In this document: one piece after another, positions 18,521 to 27,248 of the stretch
Position numbering within the stretch: position 1 is the first letter of the stretch
How the letters are laid out: each line of letters opens with the position of its first letter
NCBI RefSeq assembly: GCF_007830445.1
Contig: NZ_VLKR01000020.1
Coordinates: 1 to 64,000 of the forward strand
Length of the DNA: 64,000 nucleotides
Source: Sphingobacterium siyangense
GTDB lineage: Bacteria; Bacteroidota; Bacteroidia; Sphingobacteriales; Sphingobacteriaceae
Reading direction: 5' to 3'
Made by a program: the position numbers and the translations under genes
The notes under the pieces: generated by a model
What the model saw: the letters and a program-made list of their open reading frames with translations, nothing else
Database searches by the model: none
Told to the model about the DNA's origin: nothing

Positions 18521-19957
18521 ATGCAAAAATTAAAAACCATTATATCCACTGCGCTGATCGCTTCAAGCGCAACACTAGCGTTTGGCCAGGCACATAACGT
18601 ATCTAATGGCTATCAAAAACCGACAGATCCCTTAGTAATTGAAAATCTCGAACAATGGCAAGATATGAAGTTTGGTCTTTTCATGCACTGGGGTACCTAT
18701 AGTCAATGGGGAATCGTTGAAAGCTGGAGTATCTGTCCTGAAGATGAAGGCTGGACCCAACGCAAACCCGAACATGGTAAAACTTATTTTGAATACCTCA
18801 AGAACTACGAAAATCTACAGACCACCTTTAATCCTACGGATTTCAATCCACAAAAATGGGCCGATGCCGCAAAAGCTGCCGGCATGAAATATGTCGTCTT
18901 TACAACAAAACATCACGATGGATTTGCCATGTTCGATACCAAAGAATCGGATTATAAAATTACATCCTCCAAAACGCCATTTTCCACAAACCCAAAGGCA
19001 AATGTGACCAAAGAAATCTTCAATACCTTCCGCAATGACGGTTTTAAAATTGGGGCTTATTTCTCCAAACCGGACTGGCACTCCGATTACTACTGGTGGT
19101 CATACTTTCCGCCAAAAGACAGAAATGTAAATTATGACCCTAAAAAATATCCGGATCGTTGGCAAAAATTCAAAGACTTTACCTACAATCAAATCAACGA
19201 GCTGACCTCAGCATATGGCAAAGTCGACATTCTTTGGTTGGATGGTGGTCAGGTGCGCCCCTTAGAAACCGTTGACAAATCTGTTGACTGGCAACAGACA
19301 ATCAAAATGGATCAGAATATTGACATGGACCGCATTGGGGGCATGGCAAGGAAAAATCAACCCGGCATTATCGTTGTCGACCGTACAGTACCTGGAAACT
19401 GGGAAAATTATGTCACACCTGAACAAGCGATTCCTGAACATCCCTTGGATATTCCATGGGAAAGTTGTATCACCATGGGAAATTCGTTCAGCTATGTGCC
19501 CAACGACCAATACAAACCGACCAAAAAGATTGTTGAAACATTGGTAAAAATTATTTCCCGCGGTGGAAACTACCTATTGAACATCGCCCCTGGCCCAACA
19601 GGAGATTATGACCAGGCAGCATACGATCGCTTGAACGAACTGGCAGCCTGGATGAAAATCAATCAAACTGCAGTGTTTGCAACACGTACGATTGCTCCAT
19701 ATCACCAAGGTGACTATTACTACACTAGAAGCAAAGACAGTAAAGTGGTCAATGTATTCCATCTTTCTGAAGGTGATACTTACCAGCAGCCAAACGAATA
19801 CGTCTTTCAAGTACCTGATAATTTTAGCGTAAAGAAAATCGCTATTTTGGGTCATAAAGGTAAATTAGACTGGTCTCAACGTGGTAACCAAATTACCTTA
19901 AGAAGCCCTAGTACACGATTTAGTTATGCGACTGCAATTCAATTGCAAAGCAAATAA
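18521..19957 (+). CDS. GH29 alpha-L-fucosidase, exported
   Basis: 478 residues from the ATG at 18521. A GTG-initiated frame from 18485 runs inside the terminator hairpin and is rejected; the ATG start gives a clean signal peptide ending LAFGQA. GH29 hallmarks: FGLFMHWGTYSQWG (about residue 50), VVFTTKHHDGFAMFDTK (about 125-140), SKPDWHSDYYWW, and VDILWLDGGQV (about 240), whose Asp is the expected nucleophile. A C-terminal beta-sandwich follows. The enzyme removes alpha-L-fucose from glycan ends by a retaining mechanism, probably in the periplasm. It lies just after two ROK-SusC-SusD modules and before a BNR lipoprotein, so those transporters may bring in fucosylated glycans. Acid/base residue not identified. 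Confidence 0.95.
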   Translation: MQKLKTIISTALIASSATLAFGQAHNVSNGYQKPTDPLVIENLEQWQDMKFGLFMHWGTYSQWGIVESWSICPEDEGWTQRKPEHGKTYFEYLKNYENLQTTFNPTDFNPQKWADAAKAAGMKYVVFTTKHHDGFAMFDTKESDYKITSSKTPFSTNPKANVTKEIFNTFRNDGFKIGAYFSKPDWHSDYYWWSYFPPKDRNVNYDPKKYPDRWQKFKDFTYNQINELTSAYGKVDILWLDGGQVRPLETVDKSVDWQQTIKMDQNIDMDRIGGMARKNQPGIIVVDRTVPGNWENYVTPEQAIPEHPLDIPWESCITMGNSFSYVPNDQYKPTKKIVETLVKIISRGGNYLLNIAPGPTGDYDQAAYDRLNELAAWMKINQTAVFATRTIAPYHQGDYYYTRSKDSKVVNVFHLSEGDTYQQPNEYVFQVPDNFSVKKIAILGHKGKLDWSQRGNQITLRSPSTRFSYATAIQLQSK

Positions 19958-19960
19958 TAT

Positions 19961-19994
19961 AAAATTCCGTTGGATATAATCCAACGGAATTTTA
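19961..19994. terminator. Terminator of the fucosidase gene
   Basis: Perfect 15-bp inverted repeat AAAATTCCGTTGGAT / ATCCAACGGAATTTT with a 3-nt loop, starting 3 bp after the fucosidase stop. The stem base ends in T-run on one strand and A-run on the other. Confidence 0.92.
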
Positions 19995-20118
19995 TCATTT
20001 AACAAGGTCATTGTTTACCGATCACCGCCTGAACATCTCAATATTCCCAAAGCCTCTGCTCAGGAATAAGAAAATAAGTCATCAACAAACTATGGGGTTT
20101 TTAGAACCTTAAATTCCA

Positions 20119-21153
20119 ATGAAAAAAATCAACCTATTTCCACTATTTATCCTTCTTTTTCTCTCCTCATGTGCAACGTATAAACCTCAGATCCTGGTAT
20201 CAGAGCAAATTTTTAAAACAGGCCAGGTTCCATTCCAACAATGCCATGCTTCCACGATTCAAGTCATCGGAAAAGACAGTTTATTGGCAGCCTGGTTTGG
20301 TGGTACACATGAATCTAACCCCGATGTTGTCATATGGAGTTCACTGTATAGCCATGGACAATGGCAGCGTCCTGTACAGATTGCAGACGGTATCCTTGGT
20401 GACAACCGCTTTCCAACATGGAATCCTGTCTTCTATCAATACCCGCACAGTGACACCCTATCTTTGTATTATAAAATAGGGCCCAATCCCAGAGAATGGA
20501 AAGGCTATGTCAAACATTCACTGGATAAAGGAACGACCTGGTCTGCAGCGCAGCAGTTGCCTGAAGGTATTTTGGGGCCTATCAAGAATAAACCGCTCAC
20601 CTTGACAAACGGACTGCTTCTCTCCCCTTCCAGCACGGAGTCCAAAGAAGAAATCTGGAAAGCACACCTGGAAATCAGCCGCGATCATGGCCGCTCCTGG
20701 TCCGTCAGCGCAATACGCCCCGATACCAGTATCCAGGTTATTCAGCCAAGTGTGATCCAACATACAGATGGACGCATTCAGGTGCTCTGTCGAAGTAAAG
20801 AAAATAAAGTGATGGCAGCATTCTCAGCAGATGAAGGCCTTACCTGGGGCCCCTGGCAAGCCACAAACCTGCTCAATCCCAATTCTGCCACAGACGCCAT
20901 CCGTTTAAATAATGGTTTATTTATCATCGTCTTCAATCCGGCCATCGCTGGCAACGACTGGTGGGAAGGACGCACAAAACTCCATGTCGCCATATCAAAG
21001 GATGGCTTACAGTGGAAAGATGTCCTAACCCTTGAAGATGGGGTAAAGAACGATGAATATTCTTATCCGACAATTATTCAGGACACAAACGGTCTTATCC
21101 ACATCACCTATACCTGGAATAGGAAAAGTATCAAGCATATTGTGCTCAAATAA
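20119..21153 (+). CDS. BNR/Asp-box sialidase-fold lipoprotein (BNR_2 family)
   Basis: 344 residues, lipobox Cys at residue 18 (LFLSSC). A six-bladed propeller is indicated by Asp-box-like repeats SLDKGTTW, SRDHGRSW and SADEGLTW, plus a weaker SKDGLQW. The start (CHASTIQVIGKDSLLAAWFGG) matches proteins commonly annotated as exo-alpha-sialidase. However, I find no F/YRIP motif, which true GH33 sialidases carry before the first Asp box, so sialidase activity is doubtful; BNR_2 proteins include other glycosidases and lyases. Position after the fucosidase suggests a role in trimming the same glycan. The 161-bp gap and the strong terminator in front imply a separate promoter, which I could not place. 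Confidence 0.8.
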   Translation: MKKINLFPLFILLFLSSCATYKPQILVSEQIFKTGQVPFQQCHASTIQVIGKDSLLAAWFGGTHESNPDVVIWSSLYSHGQWQRPVQIADGILGDNRFPTWNPVFYQYPHSDTLSLYYKIGPNPREWKGYVKHSLDKGTTWSAAQQLPEGILGPIKNKPLTLTNGLLLSPSSTESKEEIWKAHLEISRDHGRSWSVSAIRPDTSIQVIQPSVIQHTDGRIQVLCRSKENKVMAAFSADEGLTWGPWQATNLLNPNSATDAIRLNNGLFIIVFNPAIAGNDWWEGRTKLHVAISKDGLQWKDVLTLEDGVKNDEYSYPTIIQDTNGLIHITYTWNRKSIKHIVLK

Positions 21154-21209
21154 GAATGATAGTTGTAACAAAAATGGCAGTAACTTCGTTGTATGCTAAA
21201 AACCAAGTT

Positions 21210-21620
21210 ATGAGATCAATATCAAAATTATTAACATTATTAGCATATATCGTATCCGTAGGTTGCTCAAAGGAAACTGCTAATCACAACCTCTATCTCG
21301 AGGGAACCTATTCAGGAAAATTTATAGTCAGCTATAAAAATCAGGACCAAACTTTCACTGGAGACGTAACTGTACGGTTTAAAGCGGACAGTTTCTTTTG
21401 TACAGCAAACAAAAATAGATTTCCTGCAGGTGGCTCAGGAACATATGAGATTAATGGCGACCAAATTATTTTCAAAGATAAAAATGTATGGACCGCCGAC
21501 TTCGATTGGGCTTTAATATTGAACCACAATTACACCTATTTAGTGAATGGAAACGATCTAACTTTAACAAAAGCTCCCCATCAACATAATAGCTATATCT
21601 ATAAATTAACGAAGGATTAA
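21210..21620 (+). CDS. Small hypothetical lipoprotein
   Basis: 136 residues from the ATG at 21210, chosen because it gives a proper lipoprotein signal with Cys at residue 19 (YIVSVGC); the longer frame from 21156 has a poor leader. After the Cys it reads as a small beta-rich domain (YLEGTYSGKFIVSY, then VTVRFKADSFFC, GTYEINGDQIIFKD), a lipocalin-like pattern also seen in other small Bacteroidota lipoproteins. No specific family recognised. Its last codons form half of a palindrome shared with the convergent GH3 gene (21606-21638). Confidence 0.65.
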   Translation: MRSISKLLTLLAYIVSVGCSKETANHNLYLEGTYSGKFIVSYKNQDQTFTGDVTVRFKADSFFCTANKNRFPAGGSGTYEINGDQIIFKDKNVWTADFDWALILNHNYTYLVNGNDLTLTKAPHQHNSYIYKLTKD

Positions 21621-21638
21621 TTAATAATCCTTCGTTAA
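21606..21638. terminator. Bidirectional terminator-like palindrome made of the two convergent gene ends
   Basis: Perfect 14-bp arms TTAACGAAGGATTA / TAATCCTTCGTTAA with ATTAA between them. The left arm encodes the last residues (LTKD-stop) of the lipoprotein; the right arm, read on the minus strand, encodes LTKDY-stop of the GH3 enzyme. There is no intergenic DNA between the genes. Hairpin is AU-rich with one GC-containing block, so termination strength is uncertain. Confidence 0.65.
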
Positions 21639-23984
21639 TTCCAATTCTCCCTTCAACCGGATATCATCGGAAGATGCGCCGACCAAAAGTTTAAACCTGC
21701 CTTTTTCCGTCTTCCATTCGTTACCTGCATTCCAAAGTTTGAGGTCCTCCTTGGTCAATTGAAAAGAATAACGTTCTTTCTTTCCTGCGGCAATGTTTTT
21801 ACGCTCAAACCGCTTCAACTGCATAACAGGTGTCACCACCGAACTTACTTCATCCACAACATACAACTGAGCGACTTCATCGCCCGCCAATTTGCCCTGG
21901 TTTACCACGTCGAACGACACTGTACATACAAAATCATTGCCATTCTCCTTCAGCGAGACCTGTAAATTGGAGTAATCAAAACTACTGTAGCTCAACCCAT
22001 AACCAAAAGCATACAATGGTTTGGCCGACATTTCCACATAATCGTGATGTTTAGGTTTTGTATGGTTGTAATGTACAGGAAGCTGGCCGACCGAACGAGG
22101 TACCGAAATCGGTAATCTTCCAGCCGGATTATAGTCACCGAACAATACATCGGCAATAGCCAAGCCGCCTTCTTGTCCCGGATACCAGGCATTCACGATC
22201 GCAGGCACATGTTCAGCTGCCCAATTTAAGTTCAATGGTCTCCCCATAATCGTAACAAGTACAACTGGTTTTCCCGTCGCCTGTATCGCTTTCAGCAACT
22301 TGATCTGATCGCCCATCATATCCAAAGAAACGCGATCAAATCCTTCTCCGCTCTCCATATCACTTACCGTATTGGGATCCACATTGGCTGCTCCAGTTGC
22401 TTGATACGACGTTTTAAAATCACGTGCACTCGAACCACCCAGGACTAAAACCACCGCATCGGCCTGCTTTGCAGCTGCGACGGCGGCAGCGATATCGGAA
22501 TTGCTTGTATCACGGATTGCACAACCTTTCACATAATCAACCTTGGTACTGTTACCAACTGCCGCCCGTATTCCGGTCAAGAGGGTCTGAACTTTCCCCT
22601 CAGCTTGTGGAGCAGTATAATCGCCCAGCTGATTATAGGCATTGTGGGCATTCGGTCCTATAACGGCTATTCGTTTCAACGATTTACTTAAGGGTAAGAT
22701 ATGCTGATCGTTTTTAAGCAAAACAATCGACTCGCGGGCCACCTGTCTTGCTACCGTTTTATTTTGTGCCGTAGCGACTTTTTGCGCTACCAACTTTTCA
22801 TCCACATAGGGATGATCAAAAAGCCCCAAATTGAACTTCATTCGCAGTACACGGGCTACTGCTGTATCAAGAACAGCAGGTTCAACGAGCCCCTGTTGGA
22901 CAGCCTTAAGCAGATTTGAACCATAACCAGTCCCGCTTAGATCGACATCCAATCCGGCATGTATACTTTGTGAAGCCGCTTCTTCTGCAGTCGCTGCTGT
23001 TGCATGCCCTCCATTGAGCCCTGATATACTCAGTAGATCCGATACAACAAACCCCGTAAATCCCCAGTCTTTACGTAGAATGTCTTTTAGCAACCAGGGG
23101 TTGGCAGAACAAGGAATACCATCAATGCTATTATATGCTGTCATTACCGACCCAGCTCCCGATTTTACAGCACGCTCAAAAGGCGGCAGAAAATACTGTC
23201 TCAGGCTTCGTTCTCCAACCGATACGGACTCACCATTGTGACCGCCATCTGGAGCGGCATAGGCTACAAAATGCTTTAAAGTTCCTATTATTTTATCGCG
23301 CTCACCTAGCTTCTCACCCTGAAAACCACGGATCATTGCAGTTCCCATCTGACCGATCAGATAGGGATCCTCCCCATAGGTCTCTTCAGTGCGCGACCAA
23401 CGTGGATCTCGTGCCAAATCTAATACAGGACCATAGCCGTTTTTACCACCCACAGCATAAGTCTCCATGGCGATTGTTGATGCCATATCCTGAATCAACT
23501 GTGGGTTCCATGTACTCGCCTGTCCGATCGCGGTAGGGAACACTGTTGCACCAATCGCCATATGTCCATGTGGCGCCTCCTCAGACAACAACAATGGAAT
23601 CCCTAGTCGAGTACTATCCACCATATAACGTTGGATCGCATTTGTAGCGCGCGCAGCTTCCACAGGGCTCAGGCCATTCAGTAAGGTTTTCTGTGTCCAA
23701 GGATCTGCACGTAAGGTTGCCCATAACAATCCGATATGCTGTTCTTTTACTGCCTTTCGCAATTTATTGCTGATTGTAACCTGCTTTCCGTTTTTGCTAT
23801 ACATTTCCCAGCCCAGCAATTTGCTCAATTGCCCGACTTTCTCTTCCACAGTCATTCTTCCCAATAGATCACTTACCCGTTTTTCAATTGGTAATGTACT
23901 ATTCTTATAGGGCAATTGCTGGGCTTGAAGTTGTGGGCAGAGCAATGTCGCCATTGCCGCCATAAGTAATATACGGACTTTCAT
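21621..23984 (-). CDS. bglX: GH3 beta-glucosidase (BglX-type), exported
   Basis: 787 residues with a signal peptide ending QLQAQQ. Domain order is that of BglX: GH3 N-terminal TIM barrel (residues about 40-370), GH3 C-terminal alpha/beta sandwich (about 400-620), fibronectin-III-like domain (about 690-770). The nucleophile motif GFVVSDLLSI places the catalytic Asp near residue 315; KHF and the GGHNGES loop are also present. Periplasmic exo-acting beta-glucosidase, or a beta-xylosidase or related specificity, releasing single sugars from imported oligosaccharides. Convergent with the lipoprotein gene and sharing a terminator palindrome. The symbol reflects architecture, not proven substrate. 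Confidence 0.92.
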   Translation of the reverse strand: MKVRILLMAAMATLLCPQLQAQQLPYKNSTLPIEKRVSDLLGRMTVEEKVGQLSKLLGWEMYSKNGKQVTISNKLRKAVKEQHIGLLWATLRADPWTQKTLLNGLSPVEAARATNAIQRYMVDSTRLGIPLLLSEEAPHGHMAIGATVFPTAIGQASTWNPQLIQDMASTIAMETYAVGGKNGYGPVLDLARDPRWSRTEETYGEDPYLIGQMGTAMIRGFQGEKLGERDKIIGTLKHFVAYAAPDGGHNGESVSVGERSLRQYFLPPFERAVKSGAGSVMTAYNSIDGIPCSANPWLLKDILRKDWGFTGFVVSDLLSISGLNGGHATAATAEEAASQSIHAGLDVDLSGTGYGSNLLKAVQQGLVEPAVLDTAVARVLRMKFNLGLFDHPYVDEKLVAQKVATAQNKTVARQVARESIVLLKNDQHILPLSKSLKRIAVIGPNAHNAYNQLGDYTAPQAEGKVQTLLTGIRAAVGNSTKVDYVKGCAIRDTSNSDIAAAVAAAKQADAVVLVLGGSSARDFKTSYQATGAANVDPNTVSDMESGEGFDRVSLDMMGDQIKLLKAIQATGKPVVLVTIMGRPLNLNWAAEHVPAIVNAWYPGQEGGLAIADVLFGDYNPAGRLPISVPRSVGQLPVHYNHTKPKHHDYVEMSAKPLYAFGYGLSYSSFDYSNLQVSLKENGNDFVCTVSFDVVNQGKLAGDEVAQLYVVDEVSSVVTPVMQLKRFERKNIAAGKKERYSFQLTKEDLKLWNAGNEWKTEKGRFKLLVGASSDDIRLKGELELTKDY

Positions 23985-24395
23985 AAGTGGATTATTATTT
24001 ATCTAGTTTTCTTCATTAATCGGATCCGGTTTTATTATTTCACATTATCTATGCAACCGGTTTCCAAACCACTAAATTAACGATTTAGCCTAAATAATCA
24101 AGTTAAATTTTGATTCCTAATTCTTTTAATAATCATAGGGCGGCAGCATCGGTTTGAACAGCGTTCATCTAAACAACCTAACACAGGCTTTACTTTATGT
24201 ATTGAAGTAGAGGAGAGCAAATGGCAAATATCCACGAAATTCATTCTTGCACGTTGGGCAACAACAAAACAGTTAGACAAAGAAAAAACTAATGTGAAAG
24301 ATTCAATTGCAATTTCATCAAAACAGAATTGAACAAAAAAATAAAGACAGCAAGCCGTCTTTATTTTGAATGTTAAAGGAAATATACTACTTATC
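23985..24395. other. Intergenic region between GH3 gene and a lipoprotein gene
   Basis: About 410 bp. It contains a terminator at 24338-24367 for the leftward lipoprotein gene. A plus-strand frame from about 24118 to 24332 stays open for roughly 70 codons, with reasonable amino-acid content at its end (ILARWATTKQLDKEKTNVKD) but no ATG at its front, so it may be a gene remnant. Promoter elements for the GH3 gene were sought and not found. Confidence 0.4.
24338..24367. terminator. Terminator of the 164-residue lipoprotein gene
   Basis: 11-bp inverted repeat AAAATAAAGAC / GTCTTTATTTT with an 8-nt loop, 29 bp after the leftward stop at 24396. A run of six A on the plus strand gives a T-run on the transcript of the minus-strand gene. 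Confidence 0.7.
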
Positions 24396-24890
24396 TTATT
24401 TTGTTGCAGCCGTTCGCTTACCTTGAAAATAGTATTCAATTGGAGCTGCGTATGCTAGAGGATTATTATTGCGCGAAATTAATATGAGCTGATCACCATC
24501 AAGCTGTACCTCATAACTTTGGTATGGGCTACTGTCGGCAAACTTGATACTTTTCTTCTCTTTATCATAGGCAAATGCGCGATGCTGTCCTTCAGCAAAA
24601 ATCAAACTTTCAAATGTCAACTTATCATCCCCACATAGTTCTTTACCACGATTGACAGTGAACTTATTCGCTGATTCAGCAAATGTAAATGTATACACAT
24701 TATCCTTTTCACAATCTTTCGGTTTGTGCTTCAATTGCTCGTTTGTCGTCCCTTTCGCAGACACGATGGGGCTCCATTCAAAACTTTCCAGCTGTTTTTG
24801 AACATCCATAGGTACAGTCATTTCATTTTCCTTACTACAGCTCGTCAGTAAAAAGAGGATTGCAAAACTCCCTGTAAATAATTTATTCAT
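24396..24890 (-). CDS. Small hypothetical lipoprotein
   Basis: 164 residues from the ATG at 24890. A start 4 codons earlier (24902) is possible but the chosen one gives the standard leader with lipobox Cys at residue 18 (LFLLTSC). The mature part is charged and beta-rich (NVYTFTFAESANKFTVNRG, SYEVQLDGDQLILISRNN), similar to lipocalin-like lipoproteins of unknown role. Two Cys (in KPKDCEKD and KELCGDD) could form a disulfide in the exported protein. A 14-bp palindrome lies 26 bp upstream of the start (24916-24929) and may control it. No function assigned. Confidence 0.7.
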   Translation of the reverse strand: MNKLFTGSFAILFLLTSCSKENEMTVPMDVQKQLESFEWSPIVSAKGTTNEQLKHKPKDCEKDNVYTFTFAESANKFTVNRGKELCGDDKLTFESLIFAEGQHRAFAYDKEKKSIKFADSSPYQSYEVQLDGDQLILISRNNNPLAYAAPIEYYFQGKRTAATK

Positions 24891-24915
24891 TACGGTTTCC
24901 ATTAGTTATATCTTG

Positions 24916-24929
24916 AGAACGATCGTTCT
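24916..24929. promoter_or_regulatory. Perfect 14-bp palindrome, operator candidate
   Basis: AGAACGATCGTTCT, centred on GATC, 26 bp upstream of the leftward lipoprotein gene and downstream of the glycerophosphodiesterase. The AACGNNCGTT pattern is typical of sites for dimeric repressors such as the TetR family; no such regulator is encoded in the window. Confidence 0.4.
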
Positions 24930-24983
24930 AACAATATCGCTACAATAAAATCAAGCATTTTTAATTAAACAGATAAAAATAGA

Positions 24984-25832
24984 CTAAGATCCGGAAAGCA
25001 CTTCGCGCCACAAATTAGGATGATCTGTTTGAATAAGACGTACAAAAGGATATTTCTCCAAAAAAGATCGATAAGCTTTCTTTCCCTCCTGTTCTGCTTT
25101 GTCGTCATATTCCCCCAAACTATTCATCCAAAAATAAATGCCCTGTTGGCGCAATGCATTAAGTTTTTCGGCATCAATAAATGATTCATCAAGATGGACA
25201 ATTGAGGTTAATTTCATCTTTAGTATGGCCTCTAGATCCTTCATATTACGTGCCCTCGGAAAAAGCGTGATCGCTGGATTGAGTTTGTAAATCTTGAGCA
25301 TGTCTTTATAATCATAGAGAAAAAATAGTACCTGGTCTTCCATCCCCTCCTGTTCAACAAGCGCATAGGTTTTCTTAATAAACTCTTTGCGATCTTCTTT
25401 AAAATCGAGATCAACAAGGATTTTTCCCTTTGCAACGCGCAAAGCTTCCGATAGCGTTGGTATAACATGATCCGAGCCTTCACCATTAGCCTTTTTGCGT
25501 AAGTGAAGCTGTTGAAGCTCGGCATAGGTTTGTTTGGCGACCTCTCCTTGCCCGGTTGTCGTCCGATTGACTGTTTTATCGTGCATCAATACAAGTACAC
25601 CATCTTTGGTGGCCCGCACATCGACCTCTACCACGGAAGCCCCCTGCCGAATGGCTTCTTCGATAGCAGCAATTGAGTTTTCAGGTTGCTCCAGATGAGC
25701 TCCCCGGTGTGCGGCAATGTGTAAACTTTTTTGCTCTAACTTTTTTATTAAATCGATCGACTGAGCATATAAGTGGGTCGTAGAACTTACTATTATACCC
25801 AACAGAATAGTAGAAAATAAAATCTTTTTCAT
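24984..25832 (-). CDS. Glycerophosphodiester phosphodiesterase family protein, exported
   Basis: 282 residues from the ATG at 25832 (a start 8 codons earlier is rejected because this one begins the signal peptide MKKILFSTILLGIIVSSTT). GDPD-family residues are present: AAHRGAHLEQPENS (His and Arg of the HRG motif, then Glu-Asn), EVDVRATKDGVLVLMHD (Glu, Asp and second His), LVDLDFKED, and a C-terminal QTDHPN. The family hydrolyses glycerophosphodiesters to glycerol-3-phosphate and an alcohol with a divalent metal. It follows the phosphatase gene at 25990 in the same direction, but a 157-bp gap with a hairpin separates them. Together they fit recovery of phosphate or glycerol phosphate from phosphodiesters. 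Confidence 0.9.
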   Translation of the reverse strand: MKKILFSTILLGIIVSSTTHLYAQSIDLIKKLEQKSLHIAAHRGAHLEQPENSIAAIEEAIRQGASVVEVDVRATKDGVLVLMHDKTVNRTTTGQGEVAKQTYAELQQLHLRKKANGEGSDHVIPTLSEALRVAKGKILVDLDFKEDRKEFIKKTYALVEQEGMEDQVLFFLYDYKDMLKIYKLNPAITLFPRARNMKDLEAILKMKLTSIVHLDESFIDAEKLNALRQQGIYFWMNSLGEYDDKAEQEGKKAYRSFLEKYPFVRLIQTDHPNLWREVLSGS

Positions 25833-25941
25833 TGCTGTATAGTTATTTTTTTGCAATCTCTTTTTGTTATACCTTAAAAACCGGCGATCTCGCTGCAGTT
25901 ACATCTCAATCGCGTCATGGAGTGAATCCCGCAATTATATT

Positions 25942-25980
25942 GACGGAAAGTAATCCGGTTTGAATGGATTACCTTCCGTC
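25942..25980 (-). terminator. Hairpin after the phosphatase gene
   Basis: 15-bp stem GACGGAAAGTAATCC / GGATTACCTTCCGTC, imperfect only at one position that becomes a G-U pair in the leftward transcript, 9-nt loop, 10 bp after the phosphatase stop. No good T-run follows, so it may attenuate rather than fully stop transcription into the GDPD gene. Confidence 0.6.
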
Positions 25981-25989
25981 TATGACGTT

Positions 25990-27183
25990 CTACTTTTTCG
26001 ACAACTCGAATGAATCAAACAACTGCCCATTCAGCTTGTAGCTTGAAAAATACAATTTATTTTCGGTCAGCTTGATCACCTGATACAATTGCGTCTGTGA
26101 CGTTGCAACTTCCATCCAGCGTTCAGAATCAGATTCATACATCTTAGGCCCCGCTACAGACAGGAGATAGACAGGTCGCTTTTTACCCAGCCCGCCACGA
26201 GCGTAGGTATGATCGTGGCCCTGAAGGACCAAATCGACACCATATTTCTCGAAAATAGGTTTGAAACGTTCTCTCAAGATGGTATTGTCACGATTTTTTG
26301 CCGTAGAGTATACGGGATGGTGCATGACAACAATATTCCATTTTTTTGGTGATGAAGACAACACTTTCTCCAACCACTTTTCCTGTATCGTTGCTGCAGT
26401 AGAGTCGAGCATAATCAATTGAGAATTTAGGGAGATCATACGTAGATCCTGGTAATCGAGGTAGTAAACAGCATCTTGTATACCCTCAGGGCCATTCCTT
26501 GGCAAGTTGAATTGTGCTTTCCAATGCGGGTCAAGTACAAGCTTCCCAAGCGAGTCGCGACGGTACTCGTGATTACCCGGTGTTGGAACAGCAGGGATCA
26601 TCTGATGAATAAATCCTGCGGCCTCATGCCATTCTGCCCACTCCTCGTCTGCATTCGAACGATTGATCAGATCGCCCGCGTGAACAATAAAGCGTGCATT
26701 CGCTTCCTGCTGGAAAGCACGCCGAATGGCACGTGCCCAGCGTGAACGTAAGTCGTTCTGTGCATCACCCAAATAGATAAATGAAAACGCGCCTGAACGC
26801 TCCGCAGTCCTAAATTGGTTCCAGGCACTCCAATTGCTGCCATCTCCAACGCGATAGGCATAAACTGTACCGGGTTTCAGGTCACGGAAGGTTACCTGTC
26901 CATAAGCATCCTCTTGCTGTCCTCGCTCGAGCGGTAGCGCTGTTCCATTTATTGTGATCGCGTTTTTTTCAAGTTCTGGATTGCTCTGTTCTTCAGCAAT
27001 CTGACCAATTATTTTGGTCCTATCCGCATTGATCCGCCAAGAAACAGACTGCGTACTGCTGGGCTCATCGGACCAGGTCAACGTAATCCGATCAGGTTGT
27101 TTGTCTTTATTATCCGTCTGGCTTTTCCCTTCCAATAAAGTGCAGCACAGTACTACAGCAAGAAGAATATGTTTGATTTTCAT
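25990..27183 (-). CDS. Purple-acid-phosphatase-like metallophosphoesterase, exported
   Basis: 397 residues. Signal peptide (ILLAVVLCCTLLEGKSQ), then an N-terminal fibronectin-like domain as in purple acid phosphatases (PDRITLTWSDEPSSTQSVSW, residues about 30-125), then a calcineurin-like domain with all expected metal-site blocks in order: YLGDAQND, HAGDLINR, PGNHEYRRD, VMHHPVY and LQGHDHTYARGG. It would release phosphate from phosphomonoesters or diesters in the periplasm. It lies 65 bp downstream of the SusD gene and so appears to be cargo of the sigma-controlled SusCD operon. The substrate is not known. Confidence 0.92.
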   Translation of the reverse strand: MKIKHILLAVVLCCTLLEGKSQTDNKDKQPDRITLTWSDEPSSTQSVSWRINADRTKIIGQIAEEQSNPELEKNAITINGTALPLERGQQEDAYGQVTFRDLKPGTVYAYRVGDGSNWSAWNQFRTAERSGAFSFIYLGDAQNDLRSRWARAIRRAFQQEANARFIVHAGDLINRSNADEEWAEWHEAAGFIHQMIPAVPTPGNHEYRRDSLGKLVLDPHWKAQFNLPRNGPEGIQDAVYYLDYQDLRMISLNSQLIMLDSTAATIQEKWLEKVLSSSPKKWNIVVMHHPVYSTAKNRDNTILRERFKPIFEKYGVDLVLQGHDHTYARGGLGKKRPVYLLSVAGPKMYESDSERWMEVATSQTQLYQVIKLTENKLYFSSYKLNGQLFDSFELSKK

Positions 27184-27248
27184 TGTGATATTGATTTTAT
27201 AAGCGATTTGATTACTCTATTTAATAACTTTTAATTGATGATTACGAA

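Noticed and set aside
20119..21153. Confident sialidase (GH33) call
   Set aside because: Asp boxes are present but no F/YRIP motif was found, so only the BNR fold is claimed.
24098..24439. Leftward 113-codon frame overlapping the end of the lipoprotein gene
   Set aside because: It overlaps a supported gene in another frame, crosses the terminator hairpin and shows no protein-like features.
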